Shown one piece after another: positions 44,037 through 52,642 of a stretch of DNA of 64,000 bases. Position 1 is the stretch's first letter, and every line of letters starts with the position of its first letter. Below the pieces are notes generated by a model, which was given only the letters and a program-made list of their open reading frames with translations, was not told where the DNA came from and did no database searches. The translations under genes were made by a program, and so were the position numbers. Source of the DNA: Arthrobacter sp. ES3-54 (GTDB taxonomy: Bacteria > Actinomycetota > Actinomycetes > Actinomycetales > Micrococcaceae); NCBI RefSeq assembly GCF_029504395.1, contig NZ_JAQFIF010000013.1, positions 23,188 to 87,187 of the forward strand. Reading direction: 5' to 3'.

Positions 44037-45514
44037 CGGCGCCTGACAGAACGTTCACAGGCTCGGCCCCGCCCGCGGCCGCCCCCGATTCTGCGGGCCC
44101 GGCAGCCGCGGCCCGGACTGCCGGCGGCGCCGCGAATCCCAAGAGGTTCATGCGGCGCGTGGCGCTCTTTTCCACGTTCGGCGGCCTCCTCTTCGGCTAT
44201 GACACCGGCGTCATCAACGGCGCCCTGCCATTCATGCAGCGGGACCTCGGGCTCACCCCGCTGACCGAGGGGCTGGTGACCTCCACTCTGCTCTTTGGCG
44301 CAGCGTTCGGCGCCATCTCGGCAGGCCGGCTCTCAGACCGCTTCGGCCGCCGCCGGACCATCATGGGGCTCGCGATCATCTTCGCGGTGGCCACCATCGC
44401 CTGCTCGCTCTCGCCCAGCACCGAACTGCTCGTCGCCTCCCGCACCCTCCTCGGACTTGCCGTCGGCGGCGCGTCGGTGATCGTTCCGGTCTACCTGGCG
44501 GAAATGTCCCCGTCAGCCCAGCGCGGACGAATCGTGACCCAGAACGAGCTCATGATTGTCACCGGACAGTTCCTGGCCTTCACGTTCAACGCCGTGCTGG
44601 GCAACGCCTTCCCGGACGCCTCGCACGTGTGGCGGTGGATGCTGGTCATTGCCACGCTGCCGGCGGTGGTGCTGTGGCTTGGCATGCTGATGCTGCCGGA
44701 AAGCCCGCGCTGGCTGGCGTCGGCCGGCCGCTTCGGGGAAGTCCTGGAGGTCCTGCGCCGGACGCGCGCCGCGGAGGACGTCTCCACCGAGTTCGATGAG
44801 GTCCGGCAGGCCGCCCGGGAAGACTACCAGTCCAAGCTCGGCACCTTCCAGGACCTCACGGTGCCCTGGATCCGGCGGATCTTCGTCGTCGGGCTGGGCA
44901 TGGCCGTAATCAACCAGATCAGCGGCGTCAACGCCATCATGTACTACGGCACCTCCATCCTCTCCAGCTCCGGCTTCGGTGACCAGGGGGCCCTGATCGC
45001 CAACGTCGTCAACGGCGTGACCTCGGTGGTCGCCGTCGTCGTCGGAATGTCCCTCATGTCGCGCTTGCCGCGGAAGTCCATGCTGATCACCGGCCTGACC
45101 GGCACGGCCGGATCCCTGCTGGCCATCGGCATCATCTCCATGCTCATCCCGGAAGGCACCCTCCGCGGCTACCTGGTGCTGCTGTTCATGGTGACGTTCC
45201 TGGCCTCGATGCAGTCCTGCATTGGCACCGTGACGTGGCTGACCATGGCGGAAATCTTCCCGCTGCACGTCCGCGGCATTGCCATGGGCATCTGCGTCTT
45301 CGTGCTGTGGATGATCAACTTCCTGATCGGGTTCTTCTTCCCGCAAATGGTGTCCTGGATTGGCGTCTCGGCGACGTTCTTCATCTTCGTCGGGCTCCAG
45401 CTGGCAGCCATCGTCTGGGTGAAGCGCGTGGTTCCGGAGACCAGGGGCAAGAGCCTGGAGGACCTGGAACACTTCTTCAAACAAGCGGCCGCCAAGGAAC
45501 CCGTCACCGCCTAG
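44033..45514 (+). CDS. iolT: MFS sugar porter, probable inositol transporter
   Basis: The 493-residue protein has 12 TM segments and sugar-porter motifs: GGLLFGYDTGVINGALPFM, GRLSDRFGRRRTIM, PESPRWLASAGR, NQISGVNAIMYYG and VPETRGKSLEDLE. It overlaps the isomerase gene by ATGA and closes the iol operon, followed by a strong terminator. Inositol uptake by proton symport is inferred from the operon; the sequence alone does not fix the sugar. Confidence 0.88.
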   Translation: MTAPDRTFTGSAPPAAAPDSAGPAAAARTAGGAANPKRFMRRVALFSTFGGLLFGYDTGVINGALPFMQRDLGLTPLTEGLVTSTLLFGAAFGAISAGRLSDRFGRRRTIMGLAIIFAVATIACSLSPSTELLVASRTLLGLAVGGASVIVPVYLAEMSPSAQRGRIVTQNELMIVTGQFLAFTFNAVLGNAFPDASHVWRWMLVIATLPAVVLWLGMLMLPESPRWLASAGRFGEVLEVLRRTRAAEDVSTEFDEVRQAAREDYQSKLGTFQDLTVPWIRRIFVVGLGMAVINQISGVNAIMYYGTSILSSSGFGDQGALIANVVNGVTSVVAVVVGMSLMSRLPRKSMLITGLTGTAGSLLAIGIISMLIPEGTLRGYLVLLFMVTFLASMQSCIGTVTWLTMAEIFPLHVRGIAMGICVFVLWMINFLIGFFFPQMVSWIGVSATFFIFVGLQLAAIVWVKRVVPETRGKSLEDLEHFFKQAAAKEPVTA

Positions 45515-45542
45515 CCCCGCATATAGAAAGCCCTGCACACAC

Positions 45543-45580
45543 AAAGCCCCGCCCAGGATTCGTCCCGGGGCGGGGCTTTC
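45543..45580 (+). terminator. intrinsic terminator of the iol operon
   Basis: AAAGCCCCGCCC pairs with GGGGCGGGGCTTT around a loop of about 12 nt, 29 bp after the transporter stop; TTTC follows. On the minus strand it could also serve the convergent MarR gene. Confidence 0.9.
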
Positions 45581-45619
45581 TGCGTTCCTTCCGCGTTCCC
45601 GCGCGAGGCGTTTGCTGCT

Positions 45620-46069
45620 CTAGACCGCGGCGTGCAGGCGGGGGAGCGCGTCGACCAGCGGCGCCAGTTCCGGCACCTCCTGGGCCTCGGCCAGTGCCCG
45701 CTCCAGCGTGGCGTCGTGGACCGGCCTGCTCTGCTCAAGCAGCGTGATGCCGCTGGGAGTGAGCTCGGTGTAAATCCCGCGCCGGTCATCCGCGCACAGG
45801 ATCCGGGTCAACAGCCCACGGTCTTCGAGCCTGTTGACCAGGCGCGTGGTGGCGCTCGCGCTCAACGCGGTGGCGCGGGCCAGCTGCTGCATCCGCATGT
45901 GCCAGCCGTCCTGCCGGCTCAGCGCGTCCAGCACGGTGTACTCCACCACGGAGAGCTGCGCCTCGGCCTGCAGGGAACGCTCCAGCTCGGCCTCGATCAG
46001 CCCGTGCAGGGCCGCCAGGGTCCGCCAGCCTTGCGCCCGGACCTCGACGGCGTCGTCCTTGATGCCCAT
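45620..46069 (-). CDS. MarR-family regulator
   Basis: The 149-residue product from ATG 46069 has the MarR winged helix: LSVVEYTVLDALSRQ, MRMQQLARATALSASATTRLVNRLEDRGLL and wing CADDRRGIYTELTPSG. It is divergent from an MFS exporter-like gene, the usual layout of a repressor and its target. Its likely operators are the GTTGC/GCAAC elements in the intergenic region. The ligand is unknown. Confidence 0.9.
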   Translation of the reverse strand: MGIKDDAVEVRAQGWRTLAALHGLIEAELERSLQAEAQLSVVEYTVLDALSRQDGWHMRMQQLARATALSASATTRLVNRLEDRGLLTRILCADDRRGIYTELTPSGITLLEQSRPVHDATLERALAEAQEVPELAPLVDALPRLHAAV

Positions 46070-46126
46070 CTGGTGAATCCCTTCAGCTCGCGTGCCCGGC
46101 GGGGTGCTGCCGGGCACATCAAATAA

Positions 46127-46182
46127 TAGTTGCTTGCGCGCTGTATCTGCTTGTGCAACAATAAATAACGCGTCTGCAACTA
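46127..46182. promoter_or_regulatory. candidate MarR operator region
   Basis: TAGTTGC (46127-46133) and GCAACTA (46176-46182) are inverted, with a further TGTGCAAC at 46152-46159 between them. The region is AT-richer than its surroundings and lies between the divergent MarR and MFS genes. Confidence 0.45.
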
Positions 46183-46233
46183 CTAGCTTACGCGCCATAC
46201 CTCTTTCCGTACAGCTTTGTAAGGAGCACCTCC

Positions 46234-47487
46234 ATGCCTGTTGGCCTGATAGCCCTCGCCCTCGGCGGGTTCGGCATCGGACTCACCGAGTTCGTCATCA
46301 TGGGCCTGCTGCCGCAAGTGGCCGCAGACTTCCACGTCACCGAGGCCACCGCGGGCTGGCTCATCTCCGGCTACGCGCTCGCCGTCGTGGTCGGGGCGCT
46401 TGGCCTCACCGCGGCCGTGACGCGCTTCGAACGCAAGCCCGTACTGGCCGTGCTGATGGTGCTCTTCATCGCGGGAAACCTGGTCTCGGCGCTCGCGCCC
46501 GACTATTCGATGATGATGGCCGGCCGCATCATAGCCGCGCTCTCACACGGCGCGTTCTTCGGCATCGGCGCGGTGGTGGCCGCCAGCATGGTCGCCCCCA
46601 CCAAGAAGGCCGGCGCGATTGCGATCATGTTCACCGGTCTGACGGCGGCGAATGTGCTCGGTGTCCCGTTCGGCACCATGCTGGGACAGGCCGCGGGCTG
46701 GCGCTCCACGTTCTGGGCGATCACGGTCATTGGTGTCCTGGCCCTGGCCGGCATCCTCGCCCTGGTGCCGAAGACCGGCTCCGGCGCGGCGGCCGCCGGC
46801 GGTCTGCGCGGCGAGCTCCGTGCCTTCCGGTCCGGCCAGGTCTGGCTCTCCATCCTGGTCACCATCCTTGGCTACGGCGGCATGTTCGGCGCCTTCACCT
46901 ACATTGCCTTCACCCTCACCGAGGTCACCGGCTTCTCCGCCACCACGGTCCCGTGGCTGCTGATCCTCTTCGGCGTCGGGCTCTTCATCGGCAACACCGT
47001 GGGCGGCAAGGCGGCCGACAAGAATGTGGACCGCACCCTGCTGGTAGTGCTCGCCGTCCTGGTGGTAGTGCTCGTGGTCTTCGCCCTGACCGCCGGCAAC
47101 CAGCCGGTGACCATCGCCTCCATGGTGTTGCTGGGCGGCTTCGGCTTCGCCACCGTTCCGGGGCTGCAGATGCGCGTCATGAAGTACGCCAGCAGCGCTC
47201 CCACCCTGGCCTCCGGCGCGAACATCGGCGCCTTCAACGTCGGCAATGCCCTGGGCGCCTGGATGGGCGGCGTCACCATCACCGCCGGCCTCGGCTACAC
47301 GTCGCCCATCTGGGCCGGCGCCGGGATCACCCTGCTGGGCCTGGCGGTGATGGCGTTCGCGGCGGCCGCTGCCAGGAAGCACGACGCCGACCTGCCGGGA
47401 ACCGGCGGATCAACCGTTCCCGCGGTTGCGGCGGCGGAAACCAGCACAGACCTTCCCGTCACCGAGGCCGCAGCCGTTGCCCGTTGA
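46234..47487 (+). CDS. MFS exporter-type transporter
   Basis: The 417-residue protein has 12 TM segments and begins MPVGLIALALGGFGIGLTEF. It has AGWLISGYALAVVVGA, GRIIAALSHGAFFGIG and GAFNVGNALGAWMGG, features of the AraJ/arabinose-efflux and drug-export group. The C-terminal 50 residues are an Ala/Thr-rich tail. It is divergent from MarR and followed 31 bp later by an aldo/keto reductase, so efflux and detoxification under MarR control are plausible. Confidence 0.87.
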   Translation: MPVGLIALALGGFGIGLTEFVIMGLLPQVAADFHVTEATAGWLISGYALAVVVGALGLTAAVTRFERKPVLAVLMVLFIAGNLVSALAPDYSMMMAGRIIAALSHGAFFGIGAVVAASMVAPTKKAGAIAIMFTGLTAANVLGVPFGTMLGQAAGWRSTFWAITVIGVLALAGILALVPKTGSGAAAAGGLRGELRAFRSGQVWLSILVTILGYGGMFGAFTYIAFTLTEVTGFSATTVPWLLILFGVGLFIGNTVGGKAADKNVDRTLLVVLAVLVVVLVVFALTAGNQPVTIASMVLLGGFGFATVPGLQMRVMKYASSAPTLASGANIGAFNVGNALGAWMGGVTITAGLGYTSPIWAGAGITLLGLAVMAFAAAAARKHDADLPGTGGSTVPAVAAAETSTDLPVTEAAAVAR

Positions 47488-47518
47488 CCGCCCGACCACA
47501 ACAACAACAGGAGACACC

Positions 47519-48346
47519 ATGAGCTCAATCCCGAATATCGTCCTCAACAACGGGGTGCGGATGCCACAGCTGGGCTTCGGCGTCTTTCAAATTCCCGACG
47601 CCGAGACCACCGAGGCGGTAGCAGCCGCGCTCGCCGCCGGCTACCGGAGCATCGACACGGCTGCCATCTACGGAAACGAGACCGGAACTGGCCGCGCGCT
47701 CGCCGAATCCGGGATCGCCCGGGAGGACCTTTTCATCACGTCCAAGCTATGGATCGATGACCTCGGCTACGAGCCTGCCCTTGCTGCCTTCGACGCGAGC
47801 CTGGACAAGCTGGGTCTCGACTACCTGGATCTTTACCTGATCCACTGGCCTGCGCCGGCATCGGACCAGTACGCCGACTCCTGGCTGGCACTCGAGAAAC
47901 TCCTTGCCGACGGCCGGGTCAGGGCCATCGGCGTCTCCAATTTCGAGCCGGGGCACCTGCAGCGGCTCATCGACCTGGGCGGAACGGTGCCGGCGGTCAA
48001 CCAGGTGGAGCTGCACCCGGCACTTCAGCAGCACGACGTGACAGTGTTTAACGCGGCGCAGGGCATTGCGACGGAGGCCTGGAGCCCGCTGGCCCAGGGA
48101 GCCCTGCTGGCAGATCCGGCTATCAGGGAGATCGCCGCCCGGCACGGCAGAACCCCCGCGCAGGTCATTCTGCGCTGGCACCTGCAGCAGGCAAGGATCG
48201 TCATCCCGAAGTCAGTGACGCCGGCCAGGATTCGGGAGAACCTGGAGGTGTTCGACTTTGACCTGGCCGAGGCCGAACTGGCAGCCGTGAATTCCCTTGA
48301 ACGGAACGGGCGCACCGGACCAGACCCGGCCACGTTTAATGGCTAA
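47519..48346 (+). CDS. aldo/keto reductase
   Basis: The 275-residue product starts at ATG 47519 with AGGAGAC upstream. The AKR tetrad is present: Asp and Tyr in DTAAIYGNE, Lys in TSKLW, His in LIHWPAPA. The NADPH-binding IPKSVTPARIRENLEVFDF is also present. The class resembles 2,5-diketo-gluconate reductases. It shares an operon with the MFS gene and is convergent with iolB. Confidence 0.93.
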   Translation: MSSIPNIVLNNGVRMPQLGFGVFQIPDAETTEAVAAALAAGYRSIDTAAIYGNETGTGRALAESGIAREDLFITSKLWIDDLGYEPALAAFDASLDKLGLDYLDLYLIHWPAPASDQYADSWLALEKLLADGRVRAIGVSNFEPGHLQRLIDLGGTVPAVNQVELHPALQQHDVTVFNAAQGIATEAWSPLAQGALLADPAIREIAARHGRTPAQVILRWHLQQARIVIPKSVTPARIRENLEVFDFDLAEAELAAVNSLERNGRTGPDPATFNG

Positions 48347-48388
48347 CTGTCTGGATCTGTTCGGCCCAGCAGACCTGCGGCGGCCGGC

Positions 48389-49285
48389 CTAGCGGCCGAA
48401 CGGCAGCCGCGGGTCCAGGTCCTGGCCCTCCCAGGTCTGGCGGATCCAGCCGTGGTGCGGGTCATCGCTGATAAGCCACTCCCGGACCGGGCCCGGGCCT
48501 GCCATGACGTTGAGGTAATACATGTCGTAGCCTGGGGCGGCCATAGCGGGCCCGTGCCAGCCGTACGGCACCAGGACGACGTCGCCGGTCCGGACCTCGG
48601 CCGCAACGTCGATGGGCCGGTCGTCGGAGGCGTAGACGCGCTGGTAGCCGATGGCGTCGTCGGGGCCCGGGCGCTGCGGCGCACCGGGCGTCACGCGGGT
48701 TTCGAAGTAGTAGATCTCCTCAAGGTTGGTCTCGCCGTCCTTCTCCTCGTCGTGCTTGTGCGGGGGATAGGAGGACCAGTTTCCGGCCGGGGTGAGGACC
48801 TCGCAGACGATGAAGCGGTCCGCCTCCAGCACGGCGGGGGTGCCGAAGTTGTGGACCTGGCGGGAGCAGTTGCCCGCTCCGCGCAGTTCCACCGGCGTCT
48901 CGGCGGCGGTGATGAGGCGGGTCGGGTAGGAGGCTTTGGCCGGCGCAGTGGCCACCGCCACCCGTCCGCCGTCGGCCGAAGTTATGGTTACTGCCTTGCC
49001 GGCTCCGGTGTAGAGCACATCGCTGGGGCCGCTGAAGACGCTGTCCCGGCCGGCCAGGGCATAGTCCTGCGCGTCCACGGTCGCCACGAAGGAGCCGTTG
49101 AGCGGGATCACGATGCGTTCCTCCGCCGCGGCGTCCAGTCCGACGGCGCCGCCGGACGCCAGTGTGGCGACCTTCAGCCCGGTGTGCGCCCAGCCGTCCA
49201 CTTCCAGCCCGGAATCGGACGTTCCGATGGAAATGTCCCACTTGCCGTCAGAGGCGGTGCCGAGCGGATAGACCCAGTTGGCCAT
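48389..49285 (-). CDS. iolB: 5-deoxy-glucuronate isomerase IolB
   Basis: The 298-residue double-cupin isomerase begins MANWVYPLGTASDGKW. It has SYPPHKHDEEKDGETNLEEIYYFE, the metal-binding His/Glu cluster, and VPYGWHGPAMAAPGYDMYYLNVMAG. It converts 5-deoxyglucuronate to 5-dehydro-2-deoxygluconate, the substrate of IolC. It lies downstream of iolR in the same orientation, apart from the main iol operon, so it is probably read from the iolR promoter or its own. Confidence 0.95.
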   Translation of the reverse strand: MANWVYPLGTASDGKWDISIGTSDSGLEVDGWAHTGLKVATLASGGAVGLDAAAEERIVIPLNGSFVATVDAQDYALAGRDSVFSGPSDVLYTGAGKAVTITSADGGRVAVATAPAKASYPTRLITAAETPVELRGAGNCSRQVHNFGTPAVLEADRFIVCEVLTPAGNWSSYPPHKHDEEKDGETNLEEIYYFETRVTPGAPQRPGPDDAIGYQRVYASDDRPIDVAAEVRTGDVVLVPYGWHGPAMAAPGYDMYYLNVMAGPGPVREWLISDDPHHGWIRQTWEGQDLDPRLPFGR

Positions 49286-49376
49286 GGAAGCTGCCCTTTC
49301 GTTGTCGCGCCGGAGGAGGACGCGTGTGTGCGGGGGGTGGAGCCGGTGGCGCCCGTAGCTGGCGCCTGACTCGACG

Positions 49377-49446
49377 CCTATCGTTGGGCGCCTACCGTTG
49401 AGCCCTTATCTCTGAACTCTTACCTTTGAATGCTTATCTTTGAACC
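49377..49446. repeat. 14-bp tandem repeat across the 3' end of iolR
   Basis: Five units start at 49377, 49391, 49405, 49419 and 49433, from CCTATCGTTGGGCG to CTTATCTTTGAACC; a degenerate copy precedes them. The last unit encodes the final codons and stop of the GntR gene. Confidence 0.88.
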
Positions 49447-50174
49447 AGTGTCATTTCGAAGCTGTAGGAATCCGCCCGGTAGACGTGGTGGCCGGTTTCC
49501 ACATTGCGCCCGGTGTCGTCCACGGCGGTCCGCTCCATGGTGACCAGGGCGGAGCCGGGTGTGGTCTCGAGCAGCGGCGCCTGGTAGTCGTTGGCGATCA
49601 TGGCCCCGATCCGCTGCGAGGCCAGGCGGAAGTTCACGCCGCCGTTGCGCAAGATGGCGTAGAGGCCCTGCGCGCCCAGGCTTGCCTCGTCGATGGCGGT
49701 GATGTCGTCCCGCACCCAGTTCTCCATCAGGGCCAGCGGTTTGCCGCCCACTTTCCGGAGCCTGGTGAAGTGGTAGACCTTGGCACCGGCCGGAAGGTGC
49801 AGTGCCGTCCGGGTCACGGCGTCCGCCTCCTCGTGCGAGAAGCTGAGCACGTCGGTGGTGGGCTTGCTGCCGTTGTTGCTCAGGTCGTCGTAGAGGCTGG
49901 AGAGTTCCAGCGGGCGGCGGACCTGGCTGGAGACCACCTGGGTGCCGACGCCGCGCTTGCGGACCAGAAGGCCGGAGCGGACCAGCTCATCCATGGCTTT
50001 GCGCATGGTGGGCCGGGAAAGGTTCAGCTGGGCGGCCAGGTCGATCTCATTTTCCAGCCGGCTGCCGGGCTCCAGCAGCCCCGTGTGTATCGCGGCCTCG
50101 ATGCCCTGCACCACTTGGTGGTACAGCGGCACCGGGGAAGAGCGATCGATCCGCAGATTTAGTTGATTCGCCAC
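49434..50174 (-). CDS. iolR: GntR/HutC-family regulator, probable IolR
   Basis: The 246-residue product has an N-terminal winged helix (VPLYHQVVQGIEAAIHTGLL, LAAQLNLSRPTMRKAMDELVRSGLLVRKRGVGTQV). A UbiC-type effector domain follows: KVYHFTRLRKVGGKPLALMENWV and YHVYRA-like GHHVYRADSYSFEM. It lies between iolB and the divergent ABC importer. Motifs like the shared operator occur in its own promoter. Repression of the inositol genes relieved by an inositol intermediate is the expected role. A 14-bp repeat overlaps its stop. Confidence 0.87.
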   Translation of the reverse strand: MANQLNLRIDRSSPVPLYHQVVQGIEAAIHTGLLEPGSRLENEIDLAAQLNLSRPTMRKAMDELVRSGLLVRKRGVGTQVVSSQVRRPLELSSLYDDLSNNGSKPTTDVLSFSHEEADAVTRTALHLPAGAKVYHFTRLRKVGGKPLALMENWVRDDITAIDEASLGAQGLYAILRNGGVNFRLASQRIGAMIANDYQAPLLETTPGSALVTMERTAVDDTGRNVETGHHVYRADSYSFEMTLVQR

Positions 50175-50225
50175 TGGGCGTGCTCCCTTGTGCTCCGCGG
50201 CGGCCGAAGGGCCGGCCGGTCCGCG

Positions 50226-50257
50226 TATGTCAGGCTATGTTCGCTTGATAGGACATA
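50226..50257. promoter_or_regulatory. candidate IolR autoregulation sites
   Basis: TATGTCAGG (50226-50234) repeats the left half of the shared motif, and GGACATA (50251-50257) is its inverted partner. They stand 52-83 bp upstream of the iolR start. Confidence 0.45.
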
Positions 50258-50406
50258 CTGCCTTTTTCTGATAGTAGCAGGGCCGCCGCGGGCAGCCAAG
50301 GGCCGTCCTGAGGGGCCAGAAGGGTAGGGGCTGGGTGGGCACTGCCGGAACGGTCTGGCCCGTAAATTTGGTTATCTCTTCACCAATCGTTACGTCAAAA
50401 CATCCT

Positions 50407-50429
50407 AATGTCAGGACAAACTATTGACA
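50407..50429 (+). promoter_or_regulatory. IolR-like operator and -35 of the ABC sugar importer operon
   Basis: AATGTCAGGACAAACTA (50407-50423) is followed at once by TTGACA (50424-50429). CATGAT lies 18 bp downstream as a possible -10. The layout copies that before iolC. Confidence 0.62.
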
Positions 50430-50522
50430 ACTGTGATTGGAGTCACCATGATCGGTGGTAGATGGCTCACAGACCGACGCGATGAAGCGGCCGGCGTGGC
50501 CCAGAATCGAAGGAGATTGATC

Positions 50523-51521
50523 GTGACCAAGTTCTCGTGGCGGAAAGCGACCCTCGTGGCGGCCGTTGTACCCATGCTGGCCCTGAGCGCGTGTTCCAGC
50601 ACCGGCGGCAAGCCCGCTGACACAGCAGGCAATGCGGCCGGCGGAGGCCAGGTTGCCTCGACGCCCCGGATTAAGATCGCCTTGATCACCCACGCTCCGG
50701 CCGGTGACACATTCTGGGACACCGTCCGCAAGGGCGCCGAGGAAGCTGCAGCGAAGGACAATGTTGAACTGCTGTACACGGGCGATCCTGAAGCTGGCCG
50801 GCAGGCCCAGCTGATCCAGCAGGCCATCGACCAGAAAGTGGATGGCATCGCCGTAACCCTGGCCACGCCTGACGCGCTGAAGGACTCTTTGAAGAAGGCC
50901 ACTGACGCGGGCATCCCGATTGTCAGCTTGAACGCCGGTGAATCGGTCTCCTCCCAGCTCGGAGCATTCACCCACTTCGGTTCCAACGAGCAGCTCGCCG
51001 GTCAAGCCGTGGGCACCAAGCTGGCCGATGATGGCTACAAGCACCCGATCTGCGTGATTCAGGCGCAGGGGCACGTGGGACTTGAAGCCCGGTGTGCCGG
51101 TGTCAAAGCCAAGGTACCCGGGACCGAGATCCTGTACGTGAACGGTGCGGACATGACCTCGGTCGAGTCGACGGCGACCGCGAAGCTGCAGGCCTCCAAA
51201 GACGCTGATGTCATCATCGGGCTGGGCGCTCCCATCACCCTTACCCTCCTGAAGTCCGTGGCGACCGCCGGAAGTTCGGCCAAGGTTGCCAGCTTCGACC
51301 TGAACAAGGAACTGGCGCAGAAGATCGTCGATGGCACTGTCCTGTTCACGGTGGACCAGCAGCCCTGGCTGCAGGGCTACGGCGCAGTCGATGCGCTGTG
51401 GCAGAACAAGCGCGGTGGATTCAAGATCGGTGGCGGCCAGCCCGTCCTGACGGGACCCGCGGTCGTCGACAAATCAAATGCATCAGATGTCCTGAAGTTC
51501 GCCGAGCAGGGTATCCGCTAA
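50523..51521 (+). CDS. sugar ABC transporter substrate-binding lipoprotein
   Basis: The 332-residue product from GTG 50523 follows AAGGAG by 8 nt. The signal peptide ends in the lipobox LSAC (LALSACSSTGG), so it is anchored outside the membrane. It is a periplasmic-binding type 1 fold of the ribose/inositol kind: IALITHAPAGDTFWDTVRKGAEEAA, DGIAVTLATPDALKDS, IVSLNAGE and FDLNKELAQKI. It is the first gene of the second inositol-type cassette, behind an IolR-like site. The ligand may be an inositol stereoisomer or derivative. Confidence 0.9.
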   Translation: MTKFSWRKATLVAAVVPMLALSACSSTGGKPADTAGNAAGGGQVASTPRIKIALITHAPAGDTFWDTVRKGAEEAAAKDNVELLYTGDPEAGRQAQLIQQAIDQKVDGIAVTLATPDALKDSLKKATDAGIPIVSLNAGESVSSQLGAFTHFGSNEQLAGQAVGTKLADDGYKHPICVIQAQGHVGLEARCAGVKAKVPGTEILYVNGADMTSVESTATAKLQASKDADVIIGLGAPITLTLLKSVATAGSSAKVASFDLNKELAQKIVDGTVLFTVDQQPWLQGYGAVDALWQNKRGGFKIGGGQPVLTGPAVVDKSNASDVLKFAEQGIR

Positions 51522-51573
51522 CAGCCCGCTGGCCGGGCCGGCTCACGCCGGCCCGGCAGCAAGGAGAAACATC

Positions 51574-52623
51574 ATGACCGTCACCCAGACCAAGACAGAG
51601 TCAGCGGCGCCCGATGAGCGCGTCGCCAAGCGCAGTCCGTTCCAGAAACTTCTCGGACGTCCCGAGGTCGGTGCCCTGGTGGGCGCGATCGTCCTCTTCA
51701 TCTTCTTCGCGTTGGTTTCCCCGACGTTTACCCAGCCCGGTGCCCTGGCCACCATCATGTACGGCAGCTCCACGATCGGCATCATGGCGGTGGGGGTGTC
51801 GTTGCTGATGATCGGCGGGGAGTTCGACCTTTCCACCGGCGTCGCCGTGATCACCTCGGCGCTGACGGCGTCGCTGTTCAGCTGGTACTTCACCACGAAC
51901 GTCTGGGTCGGCGTCGGCCTGGCCCTGGTGGTCTCCTTGTCCATCGGTTTCATCAACGGCTGGATCCTGATCAAGACCAAGCTGCCTTCCTTCATCGTCA
52001 CCCTGGCGACGTTCCTGATGCTGACCGGCCTGAACCTGGGCCTGACCCGGCTGATCGGCGGCTCCGTGTCCTCACCGTCCATCTCGAACATGGAGGGCTT
52101 CGACTCGGCCCGGGCGGTCTTCGCCTCCTCCGTGACGATCGGCGGCGTCGATGTGAAGATCACGGTGTTCATCTGGTTCGCGCTGGTCGCGGTGGCCACC
52201 TGGGTGCTGATGCGGACCCGGGTGGGGAACTGGATCTTCGCCGTCGGCGGGGACGCGAACGCGGCCCGCGCCGTGGGCGTGCCGGTCAAGGCCACCAAGA
52301 TCGGGTTGTTCATGGCCGTGGGCTTCTGCGCCTGGATCCTGGGCATGCACAACCTCTTCGCCTTCGACACCGTGCAGTCCGGTGAGGGTGTGGGCAACGA
52401 GTTCCTCTACATCATCGCCGCGGTGATCGGCGGCTGCCTCCTGACCGGCGGCTACGGCTCGGCGATCGGCGGCGCGATCGGCGCGTTCATCTTCGGCATG
52501 GCCAACAAGGGCATCGTCTACGCGCAGTGGAACCCGGACTGGTTCAAGTTCTTCCTGGGCCTGATGCTGCTGCTGGCCACCATCGTCAACCTCATCGTCA
52601 AGCGCCGCGCGGAACTGAAATAG
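51574..52623 (+). CDS. sugar ABC transporter permease
   Basis: The 349-residue BPD_transp_2 family permease has about nine TM segments. Motifs include PGALATIMYGSSTIGIMAVGV, GGEFDLSTG, GWILIKTKLPSFIVTLATFLMLTG and GGDANAARAVGVPV. It forms the channel for the lipoprotein upstream and the ATPase downstream. ATG 51574 follows AAGGAG. It is cytoplasmic-membrane located, in one operon with its partners. Confidence 0.92.
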   Translation: MTVTQTKTESAAPDERVAKRSPFQKLLGRPEVGALVGAIVLFIFFALVSPTFTQPGALATIMYGSSTIGIMAVGVSLLMIGGEFDLSTGVAVITSALTASLFSWYFTTNVWVGVGLALVVSLSIGFINGWILIKTKLPSFIVTLATFLMLTGLNLGLTRLIGGSVSSPSISNMEGFDSARAVFASSVTIGGVDVKITVFIWFALVAVATWVLMRTRVGNWIFAVGGDANAARAVGVPVKATKIGLFMAVGFCAWILGMHNLFAFDTVQSGEGVGNEFLYIIAAVIGGCLLTGGYGSAIGGAIGAFIFGMANKGIVYAQWNPDWFKFFLGLMLLLATIVNLIVKRRAELK

Positions 52624-52642
52624 AAGGGGCCCGAAGAGAACC

